Source: Hymenolepis diminuta (lineage: Eukaryota > Platyhelminthes > Cestoda > Cyclophyllidea > Hymenolepididae). From it: 64,000 bases of DNA. The stretch's first letter is position 1, and each line of letters opens with the position of its first letter. This document shows, in pieces, positions 35,532 to 50,500 of this stretch. Below the pieces are notes generated by a model that saw nothing but the letters and a program-made list of their open reading frames with translations, was not told the DNA's origin and ran no database searches. Location of the stretch: NCBI GenBank assembly GCA_900708905.1, contig CAADRB010000145.1, positions 1-64,000 on the forward strand, given 5' to 3'. A program made the position numbers and the translations under genes.

Positions 35532-38500
35532 TTAAATATAAGCAGATTGTCTATGCTCCTGTTTCTGCGACAACTCTTCATCTCTGACAACGCCCGAATC
35601 ACTGGCATCGCGACTAGGGCTGACAGCTATTCGAGGAAAGAGGGGCGATTCACTGGTTTCTACTAGTAGCTTATCACCCTTGGTTACGTCAGGATTACCG
35701 TGGAGTCGGTCACCTGCAACCACTTCGCCTTCACTGTAGACGTAGGATTCGTTATACTGAAGACGATCTGTTAAAATAAAGGTAAAGCAATTAGTTTGTA
35801 TTCTTATTTAAAAACAAATTTTTTAGGTTTTACTTAACTAGTCAATTGTGTTATAATGCTTTTAGGTCAATGTGGATTTAAAGCTAGTAATGTAATAGTA
35901 ACAAGTTGATGAGAGGATACATTAGTAAGATAAGCGGCAAGATAATTAGGTAAGGATAAATCGTTTGATATCGTCTTGAACTTATGGGTCTTTATCATTA
36001 TATTTACCCAAATCAAGAAGTCCGATTGAGTAATGGAAGGCAAATATAAATCAGTTCAGGTATGCCAATACATTTAAATATAATTAAAATTTTCAGTTTG
36101 TCAACACTGAAATAAACTTTATGAATGCAGATTTAAATATAATACTGTATCATGTTATTTTGTCATGGACGCAGACAAGTGGACAAAGTTGGGGAATGCT
36201 AACTCAGACCACAAACGACCTAACCAGTATGACTTCCGATACATGAGAATGGTGCTAAAAAGTAGAAAAAGGTAACTCCATTAAAGATACCATATAACAA
36301 TAATTAAATACGACCATAAACGGATTTCGATTTTCAATAACCAATCTTTATACGATGATACAACCAACTGGAAATGACAGGTAGCGTTAGATGAACGCGC
36401 ACTGTTAGTTAGTACATTAGGGTTTAACTGGTCCTCGGTATGTGCCACTGGTCCGTAAAGATAAATATTCTCAGTGTTATATTATAAATCAAGTTTTATA
36501 TTTTAAAATGATATGCAGCGACAGAATTTCAAGACTGCCAATCGCAAAGAAATTTTCGTAGAAAGGAAAGCAATGCTCTCGCACAATTGACAGAATCACT
36601 GTTCCAAATATTAAAACGATCAACAACAAATTTAAGTGCACAATTTACAATGCATTAATTCTTGTTAAAGTAAGGAATGAATAAAATGCCACAGATCAGA
36701 ATGTCATCAACAATATGGATATTTAATTTAATGCAAGATAGAAGCAAAAATTAAAAGGACATATTCTCTTGCACAAAGAATTGAAAAGTCCCGTAACCCA
36801 CTGGTTAAAGTTCTTTATACTCAAATCAAAGTTATAAGGAAATAGTTTTGCATCTACTTGTCCGAATAAAATAATATATTATTTTTATGAATAGACTGAC
36901 GATTATTGTTATTCATGATATGCATACCCTGTTGTTCAAGTTGTCGAGCAGACTGCTGAGAGGAGAGATGAGCGATTGTTTGGTGTTCGTGGAGCTGACT
37001 GCTAAGAATAAATAAATGCCGGGCTTCCTGTGATGATCCAGTGTATAGCGTCATTTTTCTTCCTGAGTTAAAGTGGATAAGGAAAATGGAGTGCTAAAAA
37101 AAAGGCCGACATATATTTATTATGATCGTAGCTAGGGAATTCTAAAGTAATTTAATCTAATATTGTTGTCAAACTATTATTTTCAGTAATTGCTTGTGAA
37201 AAATTCGCAATATATTATTATAAAAATATAACATAAATGGCGTTTAGAGAATTAATACCGTGGATAATACATCGCAACTGACATGTTTCCCTGCAATAAA
37301 ACAATTATTTTAGAGAATAAAAACCGCTGCTTATGAGACCTATGAATTATTCGGGGTAGCTTTTTAGAGCAGCATAATATTATGGAAGTGAGGAAGCTAA
37401 GAAATACAAATAATTTCATTAATAGCTCATTTATTTCATATGTTAAAATGCATAGTAGAAATCGAAAGAAAAATATATTCACTTTAAATCATTATGTTTC
37501 TGAAGACTTGAAAATTCTACACTTTTCAGATGAAATTAATTTCGCATCAGCGAATAGTGTGATAGAAGAATGGTTAACACTGACCTTTAGATAGGTCCAT
37601 CTTTAACGATTTTCCTTTGTTTATTTATTGATTTATCTCAGCTACTTTACCTACCAGGCCAATCAGGTCTAAGAATCGCCCTCCTTCTTTAGAGTTATTT
37701 ATCGATCTATCCTTGACGTCTATCTTCAAAAAATTGATGAGATTTCAATTCTTCACACGCATTTTTTCAATTCTATTAGCCAATTAGCCAATTGTTGACC
37801 TAATAATGGTTTAAAATCCCAGTCTCTGTATTCTTCCCAATTTGGCTGTGATTAAGTTCGGAGAAGCTTGCAAAACGTGGTAGCTCAGCGAGTAATTCTA
37901 TCACATAGTAATGGCTTCTAAGCCCTAGGCTCTCTCCGATCGACCCGTCCTTCGTTAACTCCCTTACGTAAAACGTTTTACAGTTGGGTTTTCCGGTTAT
38001 AATTAATTACATTCTGGTAAAAATTTTCTTACAAAAATACATATTAACATGCGATCTACTCTGCACATTGATTGAAATGTTTTTAGCACGTTCAATTTAA
38101 GACGAGTTAACAACATTGGAAAGATAAACAAATGTTATACATACAATTTTGATGATACAGTTAAGCTCTAAAGGTAACCAAGGTAGTAAATACTAAAGTC
38201 GATAACAGTTAGACAACTCTAGTACAAATTAACAGATCGATATTAAAGCTCCAACCCCGCACGTTCCTCAAAAAGGAATGTCCCGGTTTTAGCGTCAAGG
38301 CACAAACACACAAAGAAATGACCAAATTTGCATTAAGTGACGACAAAACATAAGAGTTTGTGAGCTAACCTAATGCTTAAAAAAGAACATGAATTTAAAA
38401 CGGTCCCTAGATTTCAAGGCTTTCCACTTGTTACCAAAACAGATCTGAGTAACTTTTGGTTGTTTACCTAAAGGAGACAGCTATGAGGTGTTTTTCTCTC

Positions 38501-41500
38501 ATATAAGAATTACAAAAAGTTCCGAGAATGGCACAACACTTTCACCGTCACATGTGCATAGCTCAGATTTCAAGAATTAATGGGCGATATATGTAACTCA
38601 AATGATCTTTTTTTCACTATATTAAGAAAATAAATCTTATATTTAATCAAAATTTTATTAATCTTTCCAAATGTCAGGTCATCATAAACGAATTACTTCA
38701 ATTATATAAATAATTATTTGTATTTTAGCACTTCTAATTAAAATATGCAATTAAATGAACTTAATTTAATTCTTTTTAAAACTCACAATTAAATCTTATA
38801 ATTTAAGAAAATTGTTTATTTAAAAAAATGTTAGTCATTCTCTGTTAGAAAAATCACAATTTAATCCAATAATCTAGACAAATTGTTGATTTAATTGGAG
38901 CCAATAAATTTCCGGTAATAAATTATCAAAATTTATAACCCAACAAACAGAAAAATACAAAGAGAAACACTGAATAAAAATGAAATTTTCTCACATAATA
39001 ATAGTTATATTTTTAATAGAAAATAATAATATTTCTTTCTAGTTTATATTAAAATTTGAAACAAGTAAAAACAACTGAAAATTGTAAACATTTTAAATGA
39101 AAGTAATCATTTAAACTTATAACATTTGAACGGAACAATCTTTTCCATCCATGGGAAAGATTAAATTTTTGCTTTTTTGAAGAAGATCCATCTCCTAAAA
39201 TATTTAAATGAATATAAATAACTTGGAAAAACAGGAAGGTTTAAAATGGCCCCCTATAAAGATCCTCAGATGTTTAAATGTTTAGTAATGTGTCAAGTTA
39301 TGGGCAAAATACGCAGTTTGATCAAGTGCTAAGATGGTGTTGGATCATTGAAAAATTATATACTCAGACCGCCAGGAACTTGTCAAAGCCACAAAAAATT
39401 CGTGTATCGTTCCTCCTTTTATTTCTGTTTCCTTTTTTTCTTTTTGCAAAACTGAAAAAGTCACTTGTTTGATTTTGAAAACAGAGGCCATGTATCAGTT
39501 ACTTTAAATACACAGGGAGAAGTTTTCGCAACTCCTCGGTCTCACATGACTCAAATGTATTTTGGCTGTATTTGAACATGAACAGAGCGGAAGCATAACT
39601 GTGTGAGGTTATGTACGCAAGTGGTCCATTGCCTGAGAATCGACTATGCCAATCGACTACACACGTGAAGCCATAGGCACAAGACTCGGCGAAACCTTAC
39701 GAGGTGACAGAGCCAGAGAGAGAAAAAAGATAGGCCGCTGACTCACTCCATTAGGTAATTGTGGTGATGGTAACGTTTTTAAGACTCAAAATCGATCACA
39801 AATGAGAGGACATGGATCTGTGTGAAAAATCTTCTGCCGATTTTATACGGATGCTTGAGGAAAAGTAAGTAATGTTCTTGCATTATAAGCGGGATCACTG
39901 TTCTTCAGGCGCAACGATTAATAGGAACTTTCGGCGCTAAATTTCTGGTTGATTCAAGTCTTTAAAGGATTGTTGAAGCGCTATACTTTCATCCTCAACA
40001 TTGACATTAGATTCAGCGCAAATTTCTCCAAGGGATCTTCTAAGCTGAGCTGTGAAGTAAAATTTCTTAAACTCATTGACCAAACCTCCTACTCTTTCTC
40101 CAAATTAGGAACTTATAACTAGGCACTGGCTTGATCAAACTAGTATAATAAATAGAATATAAGCGATCATAATATTTTCCCTGGATGGTTTTTTCGAGAT
40201 TTATTTTTTTGCAATTTACTACCACATGGGTATGCTCAGGTTTTAAGACTCAGCTTCCTTAGATATATTATATTAATAATAATCGTCCCAATTGAAATTA
40301 TAAAAAAATCTTTCCCAAATTACGAAATGGCGCAAAAGTGTTCAGATACCATATAAAAACACAAATTTAATTTAATTTTTTTTATCAGAATTTAGCGAGT
40401 TTAGTTTTAAATGGTGAAAATTATTCCAACTAAAAGAGAAGAATTTTAGAAGGATGCGAATGCGGAATGTGGGAGATTTTATTAAAGATTGTTAATCATT
40501 CCAGTAATTTATAATGACATTCTTGAAAAATCACTACCAGAAACAAAAGAAGATCAAGGGATTGAATGGACTATTTTTAGGAGTAGTTTAAAATTAACTT
40601 ATCCGACCAACCAATTGGATACGCATTAACTAAAATTACGGTAGTGGGAACAGACTTGAAAAGGAAGTGTCCAAATCCCGTAACATCTACAAAAATATTC
40701 ACCCACTTGACCTGTAAGCTCCAATTAAGCTAGTTTAATTCAGAATAGCCGAGAAAATGGATGGAAATTAATTTTCAACTCAACCAGACCAGAGATGAAG
40801 AACAAAAAGAAAGAGATATTAAAAATAACTCCTTTTTACTTTGCTATCACGCTCTCTGACTTCTCTTTCTAATACCCTGATATTAATGAAATGTACCTTT
40901 CTTAATGACAAAACATTTTTTCGTGAGTAAATCTAACATTGCTGTAGCTCTTTGTACCCGTTAAATATTATTTTCAAAGCTCAATACTTCCTCTATAAGA
41001 AGTTTACACATTATGAGCTATACAAAATAAAATTTGAGCAGAAGAATGAATAATATTTTCTGAGGAGAGGAAGCTAACAGTGAAATTTGGAGATTTTGGT
41101 TCTGATTTCAACGAGTTTCACGCTACTTAAGTTGATTTATTCTTAAGGCCTTGATAGTTTGAGTTTGAGCCAGCTTTAAATGCACCTGAGTGACATTTAA
41201 CCTAGGTATTGGTAACCAAAATCTAAGGCTTTTATTCGTCTGGATTTTCAATAATCGTGGTTGCTATTCTTTCGGTAGAAAACATACACATAGAACTAAC
41301 CAGATTTAAAATATTTGATGGTGACGCCATTTCCATCTTTAGAGTAACCGTGGCTTGCAGATAGTACATGTTTCCGTTTAACAGAGAAGTAATAGGACGC
41401 TAAAAGCTAGCATGATTTGAAATGACGGAACTCACCAGAAAAAAATGTTCTTTTTTCTCTAGAATACTAATCACCCTGAAGTCTTGTTTATTTATGTCCT

Positions 41501-44500
41501 ATTTAGATCTCCTCTTGCTCTAAAATACTTTACAGTTTCACCTTTGTGTACTTTCACTTGTTAATTTTTTAAACCATCAAAATGAAATTTGCCTTTCATT
41601 ATATACCTTTACCAAAGTATTCTCTAGTGCGACAACCTTAAATTAAGAAACTCAAAATAGCTGTGCACTAAAATAACGTAAGAAAGTTGTGCGACTCTCC
41701 GAAATCAAGTCTTGGTTTTTTCAGAGGAACCTAATTAAGGTGAAGTGCCTGAATGATAGGAGATGACACGAAATCCTTGGAAAAATTAAATATCGATTTC
41801 TGGTCAAAGAGTTTTTTTGTCGTCAGGATGGACACTAACAATGAATAACAATAATCCAAGAGGTAATTTTAATCATACGTCATCCTTATCCTTAGAAAGA
41901 CGCATTTAGGCATATTCAACTCTTTCAACTTTGGTAGTTAGTTAAAACAGAACGAGTTACCGGATCTGAATCAAGTGCAGATATAACGGTACTTCAATAG
42001 TCGTACTTAGATCTTGATACATCAGTAACGACTATAGTTCTTAGACAGCCACTATGTTTGCACCAGTTTCCCCAATAACAGGACACGAAAAAAGCCGTAT
42101 ATTATCTGACTATATTACGGAGAATTGACCATATTTATGACCTACAAAACGACAGTAACAAACATAATAATAGTCATAGTAACAATCTAATCAGGAAACG
42201 ATTGTAAAAAATAGAAATAGATCAACATATAAAGTGAAAGTCTGCTTCAGAACCTACATTTTAAACAATTTATGTGCTAGACATAATTTTTCCCACAGTT
42301 ATTAAATATTTATATTTCAAACAATAACAACCAAAACTTAGCTGGTTTATATCCTTTCAGATTGCCTACTTTTAATTCAAAGCCTAGTTTAAATGTCAAA
42401 CACGTATACTCTTCAGAAGAATTCAAACATGAATTTAATTAAAGAATATTAAACACCATTATATTTAACTCATGGCGCCAAGTTCTGTGGCAGATATTTA
42501 ATGAAACGACCACTATCTCAGCACATGTTTGCGTTTGGTTAAAAATCTATAAAGCATTTAAGATTTAATTCCAAATGCATTGGAATTTCAACTAGAAAAT
42601 TAAGAACCAGGCTTCGGATAAGATGATCAACCAAATAGTGATGAAATGGACTTTTCAAACTGATACTTAATTTAAATGTTTTTAATCAAACTGTTTAACA
42701 TTTTAAAAGTGGATTAGACGAAAAGATATTTCAACAATAATTTTCTACTAGATATTTCCTGTCCGAATCACTCGCCATTTCTCCAACAATCCCCAACAGA
42801 AAAATGACCAGAATAAGCCTTGACAGTTGTATCCCACTTACGTCATACTTCAACAATTCAGCACACAGCGTAACATAACGCAAGGTACACTCCTCTCTTT
42901 CAAAATGGCTTACGAACGGTTACTATGGCATGAGAAATAAGACCAAATCTCATTGGTCAATGCAATTATTGCGCGTAGGCGATTGGTTGAATTTCATACA
43001 TAGTTGTAATTATGCAGTGACTCATCAGGTCACTCAAACAAATACGCCGTATTAAATTCTTGCGAGTATAAATGTTAAGCATTTGTTAAAAATATTTAAA
43101 AGTGAGATAAAATCTTGACACATTAAGTATATGAATGCATAGTAAAATTAAATAGATGATGCCGACCCTAAGTGACAGTGAATTATGAAAAAATGAGAAT
43201 ATCTGGAGTATTATTATATCATTATCTTTGTGGTAAGTAGATTTATTAAATTTTCCTTTGAAAAATATCCAGTAATGGGTAAAATAAGAACGATAGCAGG
43301 TCCACTAATAGTTGGACTTGACTAAATTCAGTCAAAATATTCTGATTTTGTTAAGCGTTAAATCCTTCTGAAGAAATAAATGATTTACCACGGAAACGTC
43401 TGTAACTACGACGACGGAGTAGACACAACCAACCAATCACGTCAAACTGCGCAGACAGACGTTCAAATTTTTCGAAATTTGCGATTACAAAATCACATAT
43501 AAATGCAAACTTTAATTCCTTAATTTCTATTCAATACAATTTTTTACGCAACAACCTACAAATTCGCAGGTAAATCTATCCAAAATAAAACGAATATCTC
43601 AAACCAAATAGGCTTTGGGAGCAAAAATGGATGGACCATTTACCCTAATTTAGTTCTACAAATTTGAAAAAATTTTCCATTTGTATTCAGTTAATTATTG
43701 AGAGATATAAATCCCTATACTTAAAATGTGAAAAACGAATTTACAGTCTTACTTACACGCCAAATATAATTCTGACGGAAAATTATGTGATTTGGTGCGT
43801 CTTTAGGCTACTCCAAAAAATCTGACAGAAAACATCGTTTACTTAATACTTAATGAAGGGCACAGAAAGCACGTTAAGGACATGATATTCAGGGAAGCTT
43901 ATATTGCATGTCTTAGGTACCATAATGAAAATTTAAAATAAAGACCAGTACGACCAGCAAATCTTGTAGCACATTTATTCCCATAGAAACAAAATCTACA
44001 TAGAGAAATAGGATTGTCTTGCTATCACCTTAAAATCGGCAAATGTTAGAAAGCTGATTCAATTATTTTCTATGTATTGAAGCGAAGTCCACAAGTTTCG
44101 AGCACTAGATTATGGATTACTGTATTCCCATGATAGAGCCCTGATCTGTAAACCCGTATTTAAACCTCCATAAGCAAATGTATTTCCCCACTACGAGAAC
44201 AGTCGAGAAAACTTCCTTCACCTTCTTTCTAGGGGGTGAAAAGTTATACTTATGTAAAAGTTAACATCTGCCTACTTGTTCCTAGTATATTTTACAAAAA
44301 TTGAAATCCATTTCCAATAAACACCTCCTTTTATTCTTGTCAATCACCTGAGGAACAACTTTGTCACCGGTTTTCTTTCATTTGAAATCTGTTAAACCCA
44401 TGAAAGTTTTAAGTCGAAAGTGTACCAATTTAACATAAAGTGCATTTTAAGTGAGAGAAACCTCGTTTTGCGGTCACATCGAAAATGGCACAACTCAGGC

Positions 44501-47500
44501 TACATGTAGCGAACAGATTGATAAAAAATGAAGACGTCGAATACTCGGGATCCAAAGTAAATACCTGGAACGAAATAGCTATTTAGTCTTGTCAGAGTAG
44601 AAAATTTAGCGTTTCTATATGATCAAAATTAAATATTTATAATTATCTCAAGTTGAATTAGTTTAAAAAACGAAATTATTTCTGGAAATTTATATACGGT
44701 AAAATTTGGTGAGAAAAGTTGAAAAATACAAATAGCAAAACATTTCCTGGAACAAAATTATACAGTATGTTAGGAGGAGAACCTAGAATTAATCCACAAA
44801 CATTATCCACCAACTTTTTAAACAAACTGTATCTAATTTTTGCAGAAACCAGATCCACATCAACCAAGGAAACATGATACCCGGAGAATGGTATAACTCT
44901 AGATTAAATAAACTAAACTAAGAATGAAATTAATTAAGATTTTTGCTATAAAATCATTTACTTTCCTTTAAAAAATTAATAAGAGAGTGAGATTGAAAAT
45001 TACATAAGATAATTAAATTATCACCAAGATAAACTGCATAAAGTAAATGCAGATGAAAAAAATTTTACCGATAAAACGAGTAATTTTTAATATTTCGGCA
45101 TTCAGATAAATTTAAATCAAATATAAAATTTTATTTCCGTTTAAATTATTTTAAATACCATAAAAAATTTTCTCGAACATGTGATCAAGATTTATGAAAA
45201 CAGTGTAAAGGCTTCGCTTTTATGAAAAAAAACAACGAAGCGACCTTTGATCGCAAGAGTATGAAATCTCGCGTTAGATTAAAGTTTAAATCTGAAATGA
45301 TTTTATGTAATTCCTCCAATACGATTGATTCAAATGCTGTTGAGTGTTAAAGTACCATTTCGAAGTATAGAAACTAATAAAAAAGAGAAGTAATTTACAA
45401 AACTAGGTTGAAGAGTTGTATCATTGCATTGGAAAGGAGGAGAAATATTTTGAGTATTTTAGTTGAATCATACTAATTAGGATTTCTGTTCGCAATTATG
45501 AGCAGGATGAAACAGGTGCCTTTAACTCGTAATGCGCTGGGAACTACGTTCAAAGTCCCAGGAGAATTTAACAAGAACACGTCCTACTAGACCACATCTC
45601 AGTATACCATGTCAAGTCATAATTTTGGAAGACAGAGGCTAAGAGTTTAAGGTCCAAAATCAAGGAGTCTTGACACCACAAAGCATATGCCCTTAGAGAG
45701 AAGAAACCTAAACTTGACAGACAGACAGACAGACAGACCAAAAATGAATAAGATATGATCAGAATATGATCAAAATATTCAAAAACCTTCGAATTCGACT
45801 TCAACACCATTCACCCTTCTTCAGGAAAAGCAATATGACGGACTTAGATAACAATTACAAGTTGAGAAAACCACTTCCTTCTGATGTCTATTACATATTA
45901 TCCAATCCATTAGGTTATCGCGAAGGTCAAGATTTTCTCATTTCCAGCTGACCATCCACTTAATTAAATAAATCTAGTCAACAGGGCCTGAAACTGGAAC
46001 TCAAATGCTGAAGAGTATCTCAAAATGAACTTCCTCAATTGAAAATACGGACAACTCAATGCTTCCACAACTCACATAAAGTAGGATTCTCAATACACTG
46101 ATTTCTTTACTTATTTCTGTTTACTTCTCAAACGTTCCATATCTTACCGTATTCGTTCACCGTTTACCATATTCAAATACTTTCCAATGATTAAGAGTCT
46201 CTTTTTCAGCTGTACCATGAGTAATAGCCGTATAACTCACCCTTCTGGAAAGTTTGTCGATTTTGACCCAGGGGAGGTTGTTCAAATGAGTTATCCGTTT
46301 GCCCTCATCCTCCTAAAAGAAATAAATGCATGGTAATAAATTAATATTTATATATTTATCACACCCTTATATTTCAAATGGAGCGAGATAATTAGAAATT
46401 AAGATCAATTTACATGATCTTCTCTAGGTCATATTTTGATAACAACATGAAATCACCATCATTTTCGATTCTGATCGAACGGATCAAGTAAATACATAAT
46501 TAAGGAAACATCCACAGGTTAAAGCGACCACATTAACAAATTTGGGTTGCTAGAAAAAAAGAAATTCAAGATAAATCACTACTTATGAATAAAAACAATA
46601 AGAAAAAATGCATGCTTCAGATTTCGAATTAATGGGAAAAAATTTTAAATGGAGGATTGGGATGAGGACTCTCTCAAAATTAGATATAAGTCTTAATCCA
46701 ATTGTACATTAGCCTCCAAATTCTTTTGACAAAAGCGAGCTGATTAATAGGATGCGGTAAAATTGAAATTTTACCCTTCCGAATTGCACGATTTTCAGAG
46801 GAATCATGTTCATACGAGTTAAATACTCAGCCCTCAACCACTTACATTTTCCTTATCGTTTTCTTCACACAAAAAGAGATGCAACAAAGAAAAGTAAAAC
46901 TTGAATTAATCAAGAGTGTGAATGAATATTAGTGACCTCTGTTATGTTTAAAATGCTTCACCTGAGTGTAAGAATATACACATGAATCGAAGTGGCATGA
47001 CCAAGCTGGTCAAAAAGTTCAAAAATCGCAGACATGAACTCACCTAAAAGTTCACTGATCAAATCACAAACATTTAGCTGTGAAAAATTTGGATATTACA
47101 TAGGGAATTACACTCCGTATGAGAAAGTGGACAAATCAATGTTTCTAGAATTTAAATTAAGTGAGACTCCTCACATCAGCCTCCAGTTTCATTCCTTATA
47201 GAACTATCTTGCCATTTCTGACATTAGGATGCTATCCTATGATTAAAACTTGTCAAGGATAATAATTAGAGCATTAATATGTGACAATTAAGCATGATTG
47301 AGGCAATGTGTTATATTCCGAATTCTACTGCCATTGAATATTCCATCATCAATTTATTTAACTTTCTATATCACATGAAGAGAGGTGTTATGAATAAAAG
47401 TAAAATTATGATTAATTAGGAGGCCCTTTGTGACATGAAAGAGCTCAAGTTTAAACACACATGAGTGTCCGTATGACCGCATAGCATTAACTCGTGATTT

Positions 47501-50500
47501 TGTGGTGCAAAGTCTTGTCGCTTTGTCATGTCCCCCTTAATATCACATTTTGAGAATAAAAAACAAACACCCACATTAAATTTCTCTCTTTTTAATGTGT
47601 GATTTAGTCCATTTATGATAAAATGTAATTTCGTTGAAGTACCTCAATCTTCCGAAAAATTAGGGTTGATTGAATTTCGCGAAAATACCAGACAATGAGT
47701 TATATATTTCACTCCTTTGTCTTGTTAGGCCTCTGAGATTAGTCCAGCACAGCTACTGGTCGATTATAATGATCTTGAAGTTGAAGTATGATCTTTTTTC
47801 TCGAAGGATTTTCAAATCCATAAAAAATTGATAACATTTGTTACATTCAGTTCTGAAGGATCTGGCTACATGAGCAATTCTTCCTTCAACACAGCGACAT
47901 GAGCATTACCAATATGACTATATAGTTGATGTACCTCGATTTCCCACCCCAACATCTATAACTCATACAACGCACAAGGCTGTGATTAAGATTAGATATG
48001 ATCTGATCAAGTCTTTGGTTCAATAAATTCAATCATTCAAACAAATTTCAGCCAAATAAATAAAATCAGAAATCAGTTAAATTGAGATTCCTTTAATTCG
48101 TTGTGTTAAATTTCCTTATTTTTATCTTCTTCCTTATTCGAATCACCTCACTTCCAAGTGTTTGAACCTCAATTATGAGGCTTCTCCATAATGACATATC
48201 CTTAAGTATTTTTCATTTTACTAATAGCAGTATTAATAGCATTAAAAAATATTCTAATCGGGAGACTAATAATTTCAGTTGAAAATTGAAAACATTAGGA
48301 GCACGAGACCAACTTGTGTCCACTGTTAGAGTTGAAGTAACAAGAACCAATTTAGGAATGACCAAATTATAGGAACTAATAAACCCGAACTAGATCATAG
48401 AAGTTAAGACTATAGCTAGCAGCTAATAACAGGTAACAACAGTTGCGTTGAGTAAGCAACGATGAGGATTCGAGAGAGCAAGAGATGGGAGGGAAGCGTA
48501 CGAGCAGATAAAAGATAAGTGTCTGTGAGTATCCGTGACTGAAGATGCAAAGACGGTTAATACGAGTCACTTGGGCAAAGACCCGCGTGAGGACATGAGT
48601 GCAATGTACTTTAAAATGAAAGGGGACAGTCATAGAAAAAAAGGAGAATCGATAAGCTCGTCTAGACATGACAGATAAAGGTTGAGTCATAGGGACATAG
48701 AAACGAAAAATCAACGCATTTTCATCAAAAGAATGTGACTAAAGGGTAATTTCGGAAAATGCATAGTCATTCCGCACTATGAAATAAGGAAAATAAATAA
48801 AAGGGATTACCGCATTGGGATTTTTTTCTCAGACAGCAATCACATTAATGAAGTCTGAGGGTATGATCAATAAACATACTGAAAGATGCTTAGATGACAA
48901 ATATTTAAATCCTAAAGTTACCCATCATGTTGTTTAAACTACTACTGAAATCTAATTAATGACTATTTGGTATTTCATTAACGATTAAATTCTGAAATAA
49001 ATGCTAAAAAACGCACATCTGTAATTTCATCTAATATTATTGATTCACGTGATCATTCTGATTATAATACTTATAGGAAGTAGAATCGAACATTTCCAGA
49101 GCATCAAAGAGGAGTCTGTAAGCTTTATCCCTCTTGCAACGGATTATTGAATGCTGGATTTCTACGTCCAAATTTCTACACGTGAGATCTCTGCGATTAT
49201 TGGCTAACTAGGCAGCCAGTCCTTTACCACGTATGCAATTCTATACAAGCAAATTTAGTTTCCTAATGAAAATTGCCGTTTGAGCAACATGTCTTCCTCC
49301 TCTCTTTCCCGAGTAATCGTACCTTTATAGGAATTCCATTTGTGTAACCGAAGTAAGAACCTGTTAATTGGCTCAAAAACAAAATTGGAAGGTGACTCCT
49401 ACACATGGATGACGTGCTTGACTCTCGCTAACTCTCATTACACACTTGGGAGTCGATAAAGGAACAGATAGACTTGAGCCGATTGTTGTGCACGCAAGGT
49501 CATGCAAGTTCAGCCATGACAGCTATGGTTGATAAAATTAGGCAATTTAATCAATCAAATGTGCAATTATCTATGCGAATTTTAATACATTTGTGCCAAT
49601 GCATCTATCGCAGTAAAAGAACACTTGATATTGCCAACTAGGGTGTTCAAAATATTAAACCGCTTAGCCTGGGATGGCTAAACCTTCATTCGGGAGTGGC
49701 TTAAGTGGTCGTTCATACGTATCCAAAGCTAGAAAAGGAACAAAACACGTCTGTTTTAAGGGTCTATTCCTAAGAGTTTTATTAGACAGCTCAGTAAAGA
49801 AGGGGATTTTCTAAGCCATACTCCATATCCTTATTTAAAACTGTACAAAAATCTTAACATCCAGAGAGAGTGCGATCATTATAATGATACTTCACACCTA
49901 ACAACACTATCATCCTGACTAACAGCCACAGAACAATTCAAGAAAAAAAAATATTTTACAGCATAAAGTATTTTCCAGAACATTTATAGAAGCAATAGGT
50001 TCTTGAGATTCTATAAGAGAATCATTAAACAGGAAATTAGATAGAACGAAAAAACGGGATTTCCTTATTGTGCCCCAATGGAGGAACTCAAAGAAAAACT
50101 GCGGACATTATTTTAAAAACCTACATTTTCCAAGTGAAATAATATTGCTCAATTTGTTTGCATTATTTTGAAGAAATGCAGACGACACTAAATCGGCGTC
50201 CACTTTAGAAAATATCACATCAAGGGTGCGAATAAGACAGAAGAAAGTATAGCCTTCAAGTTCTAGTACATTAATTTGGAAGGCCTATGAAACTCAATGA
50301 TCACCTTCGAAATACCTCTTTGCACTATCGAAAACGACCTACTTCGAAAGTACAAGTTAGGAAGAATTAGATGCAGCGACACTGAAAAAGTAGGAAATAT
50401 CGGATTCATAAAGTAAAGTGACTCCTACGGCCATTTATAGGAGAGCATTTAAGACACTTATCTTAAACAGATAACAGCATTGTTTGATTTTCACCTTATT

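Larger units (their letters stand above)
37291..46240 (-). other. Large FRMD6-like intron (about 9 kb)
   Basis: Very AT-rich. Contains a tRNA-derived SINE-like copy (37876-37950), a GC-richer island at 39500-39760 that may be a decayed repeat, and a tetranucleotide microsatellite at 45716-45739. ORFs here are short and unsupported. Confidence 0.5.

Noticed and set aside
44676..44867. Minus-strand ORF as a possible missing FRMD6-like exon
   Set aside because: Its sequence does not resemble the FERM F3 region and flanking splice sites do not give the required phase.
45490..45565. B-box-like ACGTTCAAAGTCCC with local pairing
   Set aside because: No convincing A box upstream and the arms do not form a tRNA; left uncalled.
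48376..48714. 112-residue minus-strand ORF
   Set aside because: Starts and ends within a mixed-composition intron segment, no family recognised, no phase-compatible splice link to the FRMD6-like exons.
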